Below, in pieces: positions 15,963-24,905 of a DNA stretch of 64,000 bases. The stretch covers positions 1 to 64,000 of the forward strand of contig JACPEG010000028.1 in NCBI GenBank assembly GCA_016183615.1, in the 5' to 3' direction. A program made the position numbers and the translations under genes. This DNA is from Betaproteobacteria bacterium. GTDB lineage: Bacteria > Pseudomonadota > Gammaproteobacteria > Burkholderiales > UBA6910. The notes beneath the pieces were generated by a model that was given only the letters and a program-made list of their open reading frames with translations, was not told where the DNA came from and made no database searches. How positions within the stretch are numbered: position 1 is the first letter of the stretch; every line of letters starts with the position of its first letter.

Positions 15963-16916
15963 ATGCAGCTCACGATTTCCGGACTCCTCTACCAGACCAT
16001 CCAGTCGCTGCTGCTGGTGCTGGTGGCGCCGCTGTTCCTGGGCTGGGTCAACCAGTGCCGGGCCTGGTTCCAGAACCGCAGCGGGCCGGGGCTGTTCCAG
16101 CCTTACCGCAATCTTCTCAAGCTGGTGAACAAGGACGCGGTGATGGCCCACGGCGCCTCCGGCCTGTTCCGCACCACGCCCTACGTGCTGTTCGCCTGCA
16201 TGTGGCTCGCCGCGGGCATCGTTCCGGTGCTCGCCACCGACCTGCCCTACGCGCCGGCGGCGGACGTGATTGCGCTGGTGGGGGTGTTCGCGCTGGCCCG
16301 GGTGTTCCTGGCGCTGGCCGCCATGGACATCGGCACCGCGTTTGGCAGCCTCGGCGCCCGGCGCGAGATGCTGGTGGCGTTTCTCGCCGAGCCGGCGCTG
16401 CTCATGGTGTTCTTCACGGCCTCCCTCATCAGCCATTCCACGTCGTTGACCACCATCGTCGAGACCCTGGCCCACCGCGAGTTCGTGGTCTATCCCAGCA
16501 TGGCCTTCGCCGCGGTGGCCTTCCTGCTGGTGTTCCTGGCCGAGAACGCCCGCATCCCGGTGGACAACCCCGCCACCCACCTGGAGCTCACCATGATCCA
16601 CGAGGCGATGATTCTCGAGTACTCGGCGCGCCACCTGGCGCTCATCGAATGGGCGGTGGCCATCAAGCTCACCGCCTACACCGCCATCGGCATCGCCCTG
16701 TTCATGCCCTGGGGCGTGATCGAGGCGGGCCACTGGGAGGGGCTGCCGACGGCCCTCGGGGCTTTCGTGGCCAAGCTGCTGGCGGCGGGCCTCGGGCTCG
16801 CGCTGCTGGAAACCGTGTCGGCCAAGATGCGCATCTTCCGCGCCCCGGAGTTCCTCGGCACCGCGTTCCTGCTGGGGGTGCTCGGCATGCTGATCCGTTT
16901 CCTGCTGGAGAGCTGA
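15963..16916 (+). CDS. hyfC: Hyf-like complex, cluster 2: HyfC (NuoH-like) membrane subunit
   Basis: The 317-residue NuoH-like protein carries ARIPVDNPATHLELTMIHEA followed by MILEYSARHLALIEWA, and DIGTAFGSLGARREML. It is the counterpart of 8513-9469 and nearly equal in length. The start follows a good ribosome-binding site (GGGGCGGAGG). It is predicted to sit at the membrane end of the redox arm. Confidence 0.9.
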   Translation: MQLTISGLLYQTIQSLLLVLVAPLFLGWVNQCRAWFQNRSGPGLFQPYRNLLKLVNKDAVMAHGASGLFRTTPYVLFACMWLAAGIVPVLATDLPYAPAADVIALVGVFALARVFLALAAMDIGTAFGSLGARREMLVAFLAEPALLMVFFTASLISHSTSLTTIVETLAHREFVVYPSMAFAAVAFLLVFLAENARIPVDNPATHLELTMIHEAMILEYSARHLALIEWAVAIKLTAYTAIGIALFMPWGVIEAGHWEGLPTALGAFVAKLLAAGLGLALLETVSAKMRIFRAPEFLGTAFLLGVLGMLIRFLLES

Positions 16917-16917
16917 G

Positions 16918-17577
16918 ATGGGCATCCCGGTTACCAGTCAGATGATCAATATCCTGGCGTCCCTCATGCTGCTGATCGCGTTTGCCATGCTTTCCCAGCG
17001 GCGCATCATCTCGCTCATCAACCTGTTCGCCTGGCAGGGCGCGGTGCTGGTGGCGAGCACGCTTATCGTTGCCGGCACCACGGGACAGGAACACCTGTTT
17101 TACTCGGCGCTGATCACCCTGGTGCTGAAAGTGATCCTGCTGCCCTGGATCCTGCACCGGCTGATCCGCCGGCTCAACGTGAAATGGGATGTGGAAACCC
17201 TGATCAACATCCCCACCACCATGCTGGCCGGGCTGCTGCTGGTGATCGTCGCCTTCAACCTGGCGCTGCCCATTTCCGAGATGGCGAGCACCGTCACCCG
17301 CTCGACCCTCGGCATCGCCATGGCCTGCGTGCTGCTCTCGTTCCTGATGATGATCACCCGCAGCAAGGCGGTGCCCCAGGTGATCGGCTTCCTGTCCATG
17401 GAAAACGGCCTGTTCTTCGCCGCCACCAGCGCCACCTACGGCATGCCCATGGTGGTGGAGCTGGGCATCGCCCTCGACGTGCTGGTGGGCACGCTCATTT
17501 TCGCCATCTTCTTCTTTCAGATCCGGCAGACCTTCGACAGCCTGGACCTGAAGCACATGGAAAAGCTCAAGGAATGA
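16918..17577 (+). CDS. hyfE: Hyf-like complex, cluster 2: HyfE (NuoK-like) membrane subunit
   Basis: The 219-residue membrane protein shares FAWQGAVLVAST, LVLKVILLPWIL and QVIGFLSMENGLFFAA with the cluster 1 HyfE, including the intramembrane glutamate. It starts one base after the hyfC stop. Its own stop overlaps the edge of a REP-like palindrome that separates it from hyfF. Confidence 0.88.
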   Translation: MGIPVTSQMINILASLMLLIAFAMLSQRRIISLINLFAWQGAVLVASTLIVAGTTGQEHLFYSALITLVLKVILLPWILHRLIRRLNVKWDVETLINIPTTMLAGLLLVIVAFNLALPISEMASTVTRSTLGIAMACVLLSFLMMITRSKAVPQVIGFLSMENGLFFAATSATYGMPMVVELGIALDVLVGTLIFAIFFFQIRQTFDSLDLKHMEKLKE

Positions 17578-17636
17578 GTAGGAGTGGCTTCAGCCGCGAA
17601 TGGGCGGCCGGGAAGCGCGGATAAATCCGCTCCTAC
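17578..17636. repeat. REP-like palindrome between hyfE and hyfF of cluster 2
   Basis: The element runs from GTAGGAGTGGCTTCAGCCGC to CGCGGATAAATCCGCTCCTAC, with complementary ends and an internal hairpin. It shares its GTAGGAG/CTCCTAC ends with the three copies near base 150. It begins at the hyfE stop codon and ends 23 bases before the likely hyfF start. It interrupts what is an overlapping gene junction in cluster 1. Confidence 0.8.
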
Positions 17637-17659
17637 ACCAAGGGATAAGGTATACGACG

Positions 17660-19108
17660 GTGGAAATTTTATTTGTTCTGGGCATTCCCCTCGCAGGCGG
17701 CCTGGTCCTCGCGCTTTACGGCCACAAGGACTGGGCTCCGGAGCTCAATGCGGCTTTCAGCCTCGCCACCTTCGTGGCCGGGGCGGTGCTGACGGCGCGC
17801 ATCATCTCCGAGGGACCGATGGTCGCGCTCAACGAGCAGTTGTTCGTGGACTCCTTCAACGTGTTCCTGGTGGCGCTCACCGCCTTCGTGGGCTTCACCA
17901 CGGCGCTGTTCTCCCGGCCCTACATGCGGGTCGAGCAGGCCCACGGCCGGCTCAATCCGGCGCGGCTGCGGCTCTATCACAGCATGTACCAGCTGTTCAG
18001 CTTCACCATGCTGCTGGCGCTGCTCACCAACAACATGGGCATCCTGTGGGTGGCGATGGAGGCGGCGACGCTCACCACCGTGCTGCTGGTCTCTCTCTAC
18101 CGCACGCCGGCGAGCCTGGAGGCGGCCTGGAAGTACTTCATCCTGTGTGGCGTCGGCATCGCCCAGGCCCTGTTCGGCACCATCCTGCTCTTCTTCGCCG
18201 CGGAGAAGGTGCTGGGGGCGGGGGGCACGGCGCTGCTGTGGACCCATCTCAACGAGGTGAAGGGAAGCCTGCAGCCCACGGTGCTGTCGCTCTCCTTCGT
18301 GTTCCTGCTGGTGGGCTACGGGACCAAGGTCGGACTTGCGCCGCTCCACAACTGGCTGCCGGATGCCCACGCCGAGGGCCCAACGCCCATCTCCGCGGTG
18401 CTTTCGGGGCTGCTGCTCAACGTGGCGCTCTATGCCGTGGTGCGCAGCAAGGTGCTGGTGGACGGGGCGCTGGGCCCCGGGCTGGGGGGCAACCTGATGA
18501 TGGGCTTCGGGCTGCTCTCCGTGGTGGTGGCGGCATTTTTCCTGTCGCGGCAAAAGGACATCAAGCGGCTGTTCGCCTATTCGTCCATCGAGCACATGGG
18601 CATCATCACCTTTGCCTTCGGCATGGGCGGGCCGGTGGCCACCTTTGCGGCGCTGCTGCACATGACAGTCCATTCCCTCACCAAGTCCGCCATCTTCTTC
18701 GCCGTGGGCCACGCGGCCCAGAAGGCCGGCACCCAGGCGATCGACAGCATCCGCGGCCTCATCAAGCTGAGCCCCGCCATCGGCTGGGGGCTGATGCTGG
18801 GCTGCCTCGCCATTCTTGGCATGCCGCCATTCGGCGTGTTCGCCAGCGAGTTCCTGATCATCACCACCGCCATGGCCAAGCACCCCTGGGCGACGCCGTT
18901 CCTGCTGGTGTCCCTGGGCGTGGCGTTCGCGGCGATTTTCGGGAAGGTTCAGCCCATGGTGTTCGGGGAAACCACGGCGCGAAGGCTGCCGCACCCGCCG
19001 GCGCTGATCCCGGTGTTCGTGCATCTCGCCCTGGTGCTGATGCTGGGCCTTTATATCCCGCCCTACCTGGCCGAGTGGTACCGGCAGGCGGCGCGGCTCA
19101 TTGGATAG
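17660..19108 (+). CDS. hyfF: Hyf-like complex, cluster 2: HyfF-type antiporter-like membrane subunit
   Basis: The 482-residue HyfF homologue contains WVAMEAATLTTVLLVSLYRT and GYGTKVGLAPLHNWLPDAHA, then TPISAVLSGLLLNVALYA. The latter block is almost identical to that of the cluster 1 copy. GTG at 17660 is taken as the start because it aligns with the N-terminus of the other copy (VEILFVLGIPLAGG against MTLLGITLVAPLAGC). The ATG at 17600 lies inside the REP element and would add twenty unrelated residues. AAGG lies upstream of the GTG. Confidence 0.87.
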   Translation: MEILFVLGIPLAGGLVLALYGHKDWAPELNAAFSLATFVAGAVLTARIISEGPMVALNEQLFVDSFNVFLVALTAFVGFTTALFSRPYMRVEQAHGRLNPARLRLYHSMYQLFSFTMLLALLTNNMGILWVAMEAATLTTVLLVSLYRTPASLEAAWKYFILCGVGIAQALFGTILLFFAAEKVLGAGGTALLWTHLNEVKGSLQPTVLSLSFVFLLVGYGTKVGLAPLHNWLPDAHAEGPTPISAVLSGLLLNVALYAVVRSKVLVDGALGPGLGGNLMMGFGLLSVVVAAFFLSRQKDIKRLFAYSSIEHMGIITFAFGMGGPVATFAALLHMTVHSLTKSAIFFAVGHAAQKAGTQAIDSIRGLIKLSPAIGWGLMLGCLAILGMPPFGVFASEFLIITTAMAKHPWATPFLLVSLGVAFAAIFGKVQPMVFGETTARRLPHPPALIPVFVHLALVLMLGLYIPPYLAEWYRQAARLIG

Positions 19109-19123
19109 GATCGCGGAGCAGGC

Positions 19124-20671
19124 GTGAAGCTGAGTGATCTCGACATCAGGCTGGAGCCCCTGCCGGCGGCGTTCCCGGCGTGGCGCGCCGACGTCAGCGA
19201 GTGGCAGTGGATCTCCGCGCATCAGGCGGTCCGGGAGGAGGGCGGCTACCTGGTGGCCCTGTGGGGCGCGGATGAGCGGTCGAGGGGCCGGGGTTTCGCC
19301 GTGCACGGGGCGCTGGCGACTCCGGCCGGGCTTCTGTGCCTGGTGCTGCGCCTGCCGCCGGTGGCGCCGGCCTTTCCCGACGTGAGCGAAATTTTCCCGG
19401 CGGCGATCCGCATGCAGCGCGCGGTTCACGACCTGCTGGGCATCGAACCCAAGGGCGCGGAAGACCAGCGGCCCTGGCTGCGGCACGGCGCCTGGCCCGC
19501 CGATCAATATCCCCTGCGCAAGGACTTCATCCTCAATCCGTCCCTTGCGCCCGAGCCCGACGAATATCGGTTCGTTGCCGTGGCCGGAGACGGGGTGCAC
19601 GAGATTCCGGTCGGTCCGGTCCACGCCGGCACCATCGAGCCCGGCCATTTCCGGTTCTCCATCGTGGGCGAGAAAGTGCTCAGACTGGAGGAGCGCCTGG
19701 GCTACACGCACAAGGGCATCGAGAAGCGCTTCGAGGCCATGGACCTCCTGGAGGGCGCGAAACTCGCCGGGCGGGTGTCCGGGGATTCCACCGTCGCCTA
19801 CGCCTGGGCCTATGCCATGGCCGCGGAGGCCATGACCGGCATCACCCCGCCGCCGCGGGCCCTGTGGCTGCGGGCCCTGTTCCTGGAGCGGGAGCGGGTG
19901 GCGAATCATCTGGGCGACCTGGGCTTCCTGGGCAACGACGCGGCGCTTTCGTTCGGGCTGGCCCAGTTCTCGCGGCTCAAGGAGGACTGGCTGCGCACCC
20001 ACCATGCCCTCTTCGGCCATCGCTATCTCATGGACCTGATTGTCCCCGGCGGCGTCGCCCGGGACATCGATTCCGGGGGCACTGCACGCATCCGCGACGA
20101 GATCGCGTTTGTGCGGCGCGAGGTGGAGATCATCAAGGAAATCTACGACGAGCACGCCGGGCTGCAGGACCGGTTCATCACCACCGGGCGGGTCACCCCG
20201 GCGCTCGCCGCAAAGCTGGGACTCACGGGGCTGGCGGGCCGGGCGAGCGGGCAGGCCTGGGACCGGCGGGTGGAGTTTCCCGCCGCGCCCTACGACCAGC
20301 TGGAGGTCCAGATGGTGACCCATCGCAACGGCGACGTGGCGGCGCGGGTCACGGTGCGCTTCGAGGAAACGCTGGAGTCGCTGCGGCTCATCGGCGAGAT
20401 CCTGGATCGGCTGCCCGCCGGAGGCATCGCGACCACCCTGGGGGTCGCGCCCGAAGGGGCGCTCGGCCTCGGCTGGGTCGAAGGCTGGCGCGGCGAGGTG
20501 CTGGTGGCGCTGCACGCCGGGGCGAACAACGCCATCGGCCGCTGCCACGCCCACGATCCGTCGTGGCAGAACTGGCCGCTGCTGGAGCACGCGGTGATCG
20601 GCAACATCGTTCCCGATTTCCCGCTCATCAACAAGTCGTTCAATCTCTCCTATAGCGGCCAAGATCTGTAA
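19124..20671 (+). CDS. hyfG: Hyf-like complex, cluster 2: HyfG/HycE-type large subunit without NiFe ligands
   Basis: The 515-residue NuoC-NuoD-like fusion has a divergent N-terminal part (about 1-140, ending RPWLRHGAWPADQYPLRKDF) and a conserved catalytic-type domain beginning HEIPVGPVHAGTIEPGHFRF. The L1 motif is R217-V-S-G-D-S (S219, S222). The C-terminal motif is N-L-S-Y-S-G-Q-D-L (S509, G512), again at the very end. The four NiFe cysteines are thus replaced exactly as in cluster 1, which argues for an ancient, functional non-hydrogenase family and against decay. GTG start with GGAG upstream. Confidence 0.88.
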   Translation: MKLSDLDIRLEPLPAAFPAWRADVSEWQWISAHQAVREEGGYLVALWGADERSRGRGFAVHGALATPAGLLCLVLRLPPVAPAFPDVSEIFPAAIRMQRAVHDLLGIEPKGAEDQRPWLRHGAWPADQYPLRKDFILNPSLAPEPDEYRFVAVAGDGVHEIPVGPVHAGTIEPGHFRFSIVGEKVLRLEERLGYTHKGIEKRFEAMDLLEGAKLAGRVSGDSTVAYAWAYAMAAEAMTGITPPPRALWLRALFLERERVANHLGDLGFLGNDAALSFGLAQFSRLKEDWLRTHHALFGHRYLMDLIVPGGVARDIDSGGTARIRDEIAFVRREVEIIKEIYDEHAGLQDRFITTGRVTPALAAKLGLTGLAGRASGQAWDRRVEFPAAPYDQLEVQMVTHRNGDVAARVTVRFEETLESLRLIGEILDRLPAGGIATTLGVAPEGALGLGWVEGWRGEVLVALHAGANNAIGRCHAHDPSWQNWPLLEHAVIGNIVPDFPLINKSFNLSYSGQDL

Positions 20672-20684
20672 CTGCAAAAACCCT

Positions 20685-20786
20685 GAGCCACAGAGCGCAC
20701 AGAGAACACAGAGAAATTCGAATGAAATGCTTCAGGACTGGAAAAGGATATCGGTTTTCTCTGTGAACTCTGTGTTCTCTGTGGCT
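20685..20786. repeat. Long CACAGAG-type inverted repeat between hyfG and hyfI
   Basis: The left arm (20685-20716, containing CACAGAGAACACAGAG) and the right arm (20755-20786, containing CTCTGTGTTCTCTGTGGC) pair over about 32 bases with few mismatches, around a loop of about 38 bases. In RNA it would form a very long hairpin in the middle of the operon. It fills most of the hyfG-hyfI gap. Confidence 0.85.
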
Positions 20787-20803
20787 AGAGATTTGGAACT
20801 TGC

Positions 20804-21322
20804 ATGTACCAGATACTGAAACAGATCGTCAAAACCGGCATCAGGACCGAGCGGCCGCCGCAGCCCGACGAGGCGCTGCGCGCGGCCGAGCAGCGGCTGA
20901 AGGCGGCCGTGCTCAGGCATTTCGCCGGCTGTCTCACCATCCGCCACGTGGACGCGGGGTCCTGCAACGGCTGCGAGCTGGAGATTCACGCCTGCAACAA
21001 TCCCTACTACAACCTGGAGGGGCTGGGCATCAGGTTCGTGGCGAGCCCGCGCCATGCGGACATGCTGCTGGTGACCGGCCCGGTGTCGAAGCACATGGAA
21101 GTGGCGCTGAAGCGCACCTACGACAGCACCCCGGAGCCGAAGCTGGTGGTGGCGATCGGCGACTGCGGCTGCACCGGAGGAATCTTCGGGGAGAGCTACG
21201 CGAGCTGCGGGCGGGTGGCCAACGTAATTCCGGTGGATGTGGCAGTGCCGGGTTGCCCGCCCACGCCCACCGCCATCATGCAGGGGATTCTCACCGCCAT
21301 TACCGCCAGGGCGGGCAAGTAG
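20804..21322 (+). CDS. hyfI: Hyf-like complex, cluster 2: HyfI (NuoB-like) Fe-S subunit
   Basis: The 172-residue protein has the full NuoB-like ligand set: C54-x2-C57 in DAGSCNGCELE, C121 in AIGDCGCTGG and C151 in GCPPTP. It is closely similar to the cluster 1 HyfI in the core (ASPRHADMLLVTGPVS, KRTYDSTPEPKLVVAIG). It ends cluster 2 and is convergent with metG. Confidence 0.9.
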   Translation: MYQILKQIVKTGIRTERPPQPDEALRAAEQRLKAAVLRHFAGCLTIRHVDAGSCNGCELEIHACNNPYYNLEGLGIRFVASPRHADMLLVTGPVSKHMEVALKRTYDSTPEPKLVVAIGDCGCTGGIFGESYASCGRVANVIPVDVAVPGCPPTPTAIMQGILTAITARAGK

Positions 21323-21389
21323 CGCCGTCAGTGGCGACGCCGGTTGCGCCGGTCGGGTTGTTCGGGGGAAATGTCGTCGCCGCGGATGT

Positions 21390-21420
21390 GGCGGAACCCG
21401 CTCTGCGGTTCCGCCCTACG
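21390..21420. repeat. GGCGGAACC-type palindrome
   Basis: GGCGGAACCCG and CGGTTCCGCC pair around a short loop, followed by CTACG. It lies in the 143-base convergent gap between hyfI and metG. Related copies are at 25588-25623 and 46720-46745. Confidence 0.7.
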
Positions 21421-21465
21421 TTCTGCCGCTGCCGGGGTACGACCGGCGGGCAAAGCTCGCTCGGC

Positions 21466-23604
21466 CTATTTGACGCGCATTCCTGGCTGGGCGCCGCTGT
21501 CCACCGCCAGCAGGTAGATTCCGCCGCCGTTGCCTGCGGCGAGCACCATCCCTTCCGACACGCCGAACTTCATCTTGCGGGGTGCCAGGTTCGCCACCAT
21601 GACCGTGAGCCGGCCCGTGAGGCTCTCCGGGTCGTAGGAAGACTTGATCCCGGCGAACACGGTGCGGGTCTCGGTGCCGATGTCGAGGGTGAGCTTCAGC
21701 AGCTTCTCGGCCCCTTCCACCTGCTCGGCGTTGACGATCTTCGCCACCCGCAGGTCCACCTTGCCGAAGTCGTCCATGGTGACGGGCGCCGCCAATGGCT
21801 GGTGGGCGTGGACCTGGGCCTCCGGGTGCCGCACCTGGGAGTGGGGCGCCGGCTGCTGCGCCGCCTGCAGGGTCTGCCGGTTGGCTTCCACCAGGGCCTG
21901 GACCTGCTTGGGGTCGATGCGGGTCATCAGATGCTGGTATGGATTGATGCGGTGGCCGGCGGGGAGCGCATTCCCGAGATCGGCCCAGCAGAGCTTCGGT
22001 ATTCCCAGGAAGGCTTCGACGTCCTCAGCAAGCTTGGGAAGCACTGGCTTGAGCATCACCGTCAGCCACCGAAAGAGGTTCAGTGCAAGCGTGCATGTTT
22101 GATGCAGTTCACTGTCACGGCCAGACTGCTTGGCGATTTCCCAAGGTTTTTTCTCGTCCACAAAGCGATTCGCGAGGTCGGCAAAAGCCATGATCTCACG
22201 AATTGCCTTCGAAAAATCGCGGGCTTCATAGGCATTCGCCAGATTTTCCGCGCTGCGTGCCGCGGTCGCTTTATAGAATCCGTATGCGAAAGCAATGTCC
22301 TCGGAATCGAGATTGGCGAGCTCTCCGTTGAACCGCTTCGTGACAAACCCCGCCGCCCGGCTGGCGATATTCACGTACTTGCCCACCAAATCCGAGTTCA
22401 CTCGCGCCACGAAGTCTTCCAGGTTGAGGTCAATGTCCTCCATGGTGGCGTTGAGCTTGGCGGCGTAGTAGTAGCGCAGCCACTCGGGATTGAGGCCCTG
22501 CTTGAGGTAGCTCTCGGCGGTGATGAAGGTGCCCCGCGACTTGGACATCTTTTCGCCGTTCACCGTGAGGAAGCCGTGGGCGAAGATCTTCGACGGCGTG
22601 CGGTAGCCCGAGAAGTTGAGCATCGCCGGCCAGAACAGGGCGTGGAAGTACAGGATGTCCTTGCCGATGAAGTGGTAAAGCTCCGTGTTCGCCTTCCCGG
22701 CTTCACCGGCGTTCCAGAAATCCCCAAATTGTGGCGCCGGGGCTCCCGCTGACGGCTGACCGCTGACCGCTGACCGCTTGTCGCACAGGTTCCTGAAGCT
22801 CGCCATGTAGCCGATGGGGGCATCGAGCCACACGTAGAAGTATTTGCCCGGCGCGCCGGGAATTTCGAACCCGAAGTAGGGGGCATCGCGGGAGATGTCC
22901 CAGTCCGAGAGTCCCGCCTTGAACCATTCATCCAGCTTGTTGGCGGCTTCCGGCTGCAGCGCGCCGGAGCGGGTCCAGCCTTTCAGGAATTCCGCGCAGT
23001 CGCCGAGCTTGAAGAAATAGTGGTCGGATTGCCTGCGCACCGGCGCCGCCCCCGACACCGCCGAGTAGGGATTGATGAGGTCGGTGGGGGCATAGGCCGA
23101 GCCGCACACCTCGCAGGCATCCCCGTACTGGTCCCTGGCGTGGCACTTGGGGCACTCGCCCTTGATGAAGCGGTCCGGCAGGAACATGTTCTTGACCGGG
23201 TCGAAGAACTGCTCGATGGGCCGCTTCTCGATGAGGGAGGGCTTGCGGTCCCTGAGGCGGGTGTAGATCTCCTCGCAGAAGCCGCGGTTTTCCGGCGAGT
23301 TGGTGGAGTAGTAGTTGTCGAAGGCGACGTGGAATCTCTTGAAATCCAGGGTGTGCTCGCCATGCATGCGGGCGATCAACTGCTCCGGGGTGACGCCTTC
23401 CGCCTCGGCCCGGAGCATGATGGGCGTGCCGTGGGTGTCGTCGGCGCACACGTAGTGGCACTCGCGGGGTGAGCCTTCCTCGTCCACTTGCATCTTCTGG
23501 AACCGCACCCAGATGTCGGTCTGGATGTACTCCACCAGGTGCCCCAGATGGATCGCGCCGTTGGCGTAGGGCAGGGCGGAGGTGACGAGAATCCTGCGTT
23601 TCAT
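21466..23604 (-). CDS. metG: Methionyl-tRNA synthetase
   Basis: The 712-residue protein charges tRNA-Met. It has the HIGH-type motif HLGH at the N-terminus, a zinc-binding insertion (CPKCHA, then CEVCGS), and the KMSKS loop in [12 protein letters not shown]-terminal tRNA-binding OB domain starts near [17 protein letters not shown]. The length fits the long dimeric class. One oddity is an extra stretch around [16 protein letters not shown] between FRNLCD and the conserved ELYHFIGKD. It is encoded by a (GCTGACC) heptamer array and is absent from typical MetRS. It is divergent from apbC. Confidence 0.97.
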   Translation of the reverse strand: MKRRILVTSALPYANGAIHLGHLVEYIQTDIWVRFQKMQVDEEGSPRECHYVCADDTHGTPIMLRAEAEGVTPEQLIARMHGEHTLDFKRFHVAFDNYYSTNSPENRGFCEEIYTRLRDRKPSLIEKRPIEQFFDPVKNMFLPDRFIKGECPKCHARDQYGDACEVCGSAYAPTDLINPYSAVSGAAPVRRQSDHYFFKLGDCAEFLKGWTRSGALQPEAANKLDEWFKAGLSDWDISRDAPYFGFEIPGAPGKYFYVWLDAPIGYMASFRNLCDKRSAVSGQPSAGAPAPQFGDFWNAGEAGKANTELYHFIGKDILYFHALFWPAMLNFSGYRTPSKIFAHGFLTVNGEKMSKSRGTFITAESYLKQGLNPEWLRYYYAAKLNATMEDIDLNLEDFVARVNSDLVGKYVNIASRAAGFVTKRFNGELANLDSEDIAFAYGFYKATAARSAENLANAYEARDFSKAIREIMAFADLANRFVDEKKPWEIAKQSGRDSELHQTCTLALNLFRWLTVMLKPVLPKLAEDVEAFLGIPKLCWADLGNALPAGHRINPYQHLMTRIDPKQVQALVEANRQTLQAAQQPAPHSQVRHPEAQVHAHQPLAAPVTMDDFGKVDLRVAKIVNAEQVEGAEKLLKLTLDIGTETRTVFAGIKSSYDPESLTGRLTVMVANLAPRKMKFGVSEGMVLAAGNGGGIYLLAVDSGAQPGMRVK
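22748..22778. repeat. GCTGACC heptamer array inside metG
   Basis: On the plus strand one GCTGACG and three GCTGACC units follow in direct succession, ending with GCT. The array lies in the coding strand complement of metG and encodes the run SAVSGQPS. Each unit gained or lost would shift the metG reading frame. Confidence 0.8.
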
Positions 23605-23662
23605 GTTGCCCGGGAACTTAAAAACCCGGATTGTAACAAAGTAACTGCGGATACCCGAGATT

Positions 23663-23671
23663 TGCTAGAAT
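23663..23671 (+). promoter_or_regulatory. Extended -10 element before apbC
   Basis: TGCTAGAAT matches the extended -10 pattern TGn-TANAAT, 36 bases before the apbC GTG start. No convincing -35 accompanies it. Confidence 0.4.
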
Positions 23672-23706
23672 TTTCAATTTGGTTTCACCGGCTGGAGGAG
23701 CGCAGC

Positions 23707-24795
23707 GTGGCATTAACGGAACTACAGGTACAGGCGGCCCTGAAAGAGGTCATCGACCCGAATACCCACAAGGATTTTGTGGCGGGAAAGTCGGCCAAGA
23801 ATATCAAGATCGACGGCACCGACATCTCCCTCGACATCGTTCTGGGCTACCCTTCCGCGAGCGTGCGGGACGAAGTCCGGAAGCTGGTCCAGGGCAAGCT
23901 CAAGGCGATCCCGGGGGCCAGCAACGTCAGCGTCAACGTGTTCAGCAAGATCGTCTCCCACGGCGTGCAGCGGGGGGTGAAGCTCATCCCCAACGTGAAG
24001 AACATCATCGCCGTGGCCTCCGGCAAGGGCGGCGTGGGCAAGTCCACCACCGCCGTGAACCTGGCTCTCGCCCTGGCGGCGGAAGGCGCCAACGTGGCGG
24101 TGCTGGATGCCGACATTTACGGGCCGTCCCAGCCCACGATGCTGGGGATCACCGGGCGCCCGGAGTCGGTGGACGGCAAGAGCCTGGAGCCCATGGAAGG
24201 CTACGGCCTCCAGGCCATGTCCATCGGCTTCCTGATCGACGTGGACACCCCCATGGTCTGGCGCGGCCCCATGGTCACCCAGGCCCTGGAGCAGCTCCTG
24301 AACGATACCCGCTGGCGGGACGTGGATTACCTGGTGGTGGACCTGCCGCCGGGCACCGGCGACATCCAGCTGACGCTGGCCCAGCGGGTCCCTGTGACCG
24401 GGGCCATCATCGTCACCACGCCCCAGGACATCGCGCTGATCGACGCCCGCAAGGGCTACAAGATGTTCCAGAAGGTGGGCATTCCCATTGTCGGTGTCGT
24501 CGAGAACATGTCCACCCACCTCTGCTCCAAGTGCGGCCACGAGGAGCACATCTTCGGCGAGGGCGGTGGGGAGAAGATGTGCAAGGACTACGGGATCGAG
24601 TTCCTGGGGGCGCTGCCGCTGGACAAGAACATCCGCGAGCAGGCGGACTCCGGCAAGCCCACGGTGGTCTCCGACCCGGACGGCCGGGTGGCCCAGATCT
24701 ACCGGGCCATCGCCCGGCGCACCGCGGTGCGCGTCGCCGAGATGGCCCAGGACCACACGGCGGCGTTCCCCAAGATCGTCATCCAGAACACCTGA
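23707..24795 (+). CDS. apbC: Iron-sulfur cluster carrier protein ApbC (Mrp/NBP35 family P-loop ATPase)
   Basis: The 362-residue protein has an N-terminal DUF59/MIP18-like domain (about 1-90) and a deviant Walker A, SGKGGVGKSTTAVNLA. Further along are DADIYGPSQPTMLG and the cluster-binding C-x2-C in THLCSKCGH. It is expected to bind a 4Fe-4S cluster between subunits and pass it to apo-proteins. The GTG start is set by GGAGGAG at 23694-23700. It stands alone, divergent from metG. Confidence 0.95.
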   Translation: MALTELQVQAALKEVIDPNTHKDFVAGKSAKNIKIDGTDISLDIVLGYPSASVRDEVRKLVQGKLKAIPGASNVSVNVFSKIVSHGVQRGVKLIPNVKNIIAVASGKGGVGKSTTAVNLALALAAEGANVAVLDADIYGPSQPTMLGITGRPESVDGKSLEPMEGYGLQAMSIGFLIDVDTPMVWRGPMVTQALEQLLNDTRWRDVDYLVVDLPPGTGDIQLTLAQRVPVTGAIIVTTPQDIALIDARKGYKMFQKVGIPIVGVVENMSTHLCSKCGHEEHIFGEGGGEKMCKDYGIEFLGALPLDKNIREQADSGKPTVVSDPDGRVAQIYRAIARRTAVRVAEMAQDHTAAFPKIVIQNT

Positions 24796-24805
24796 GCGGT
24801 TTACT

Positions 24806-24885
24806 GTAGGTTGGGCATTCATGCCCAACATGACGGCGGCGAATCGGAAATGATCGTTGGGCTCCGCAGGACGGAGCCCAACTAC
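24806..24885. repeat. GTTGGGC-type double hairpin repeat
   Basis: Two hairpins lie side by side: GTTGGGC/GCCCAAC around 24810-24829, and GTTGGGCTCCG/CGGAGCCCAAC at 24856-24882. The whole element is bounded by GTAGGTTGGGC and GCCCAACTAC. It fills most of the apbC-dcd gap. Confidence 0.75.
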
Positions 24886-24905
24886 GACTACGACAGGGAG
24901 AAAGC

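Noticed and set aside
17669-20677. A 1002-codon open frame on the minus strand
   Set aside because: It runs antisense to hyfF/hyfG, is rich in His, Gln and Arg as expected of a GC-rich shadow frame, and has no recognisable domain.
6483-21322. Two [NiFe]-hydrogenase 4 or formate hydrogenlyase operons
   Set aside because: Both large subunits lack all four NiFe-binding cysteines, and no ferredoxin subunit, formate dehydrogenase or hyp maturation gene is present.
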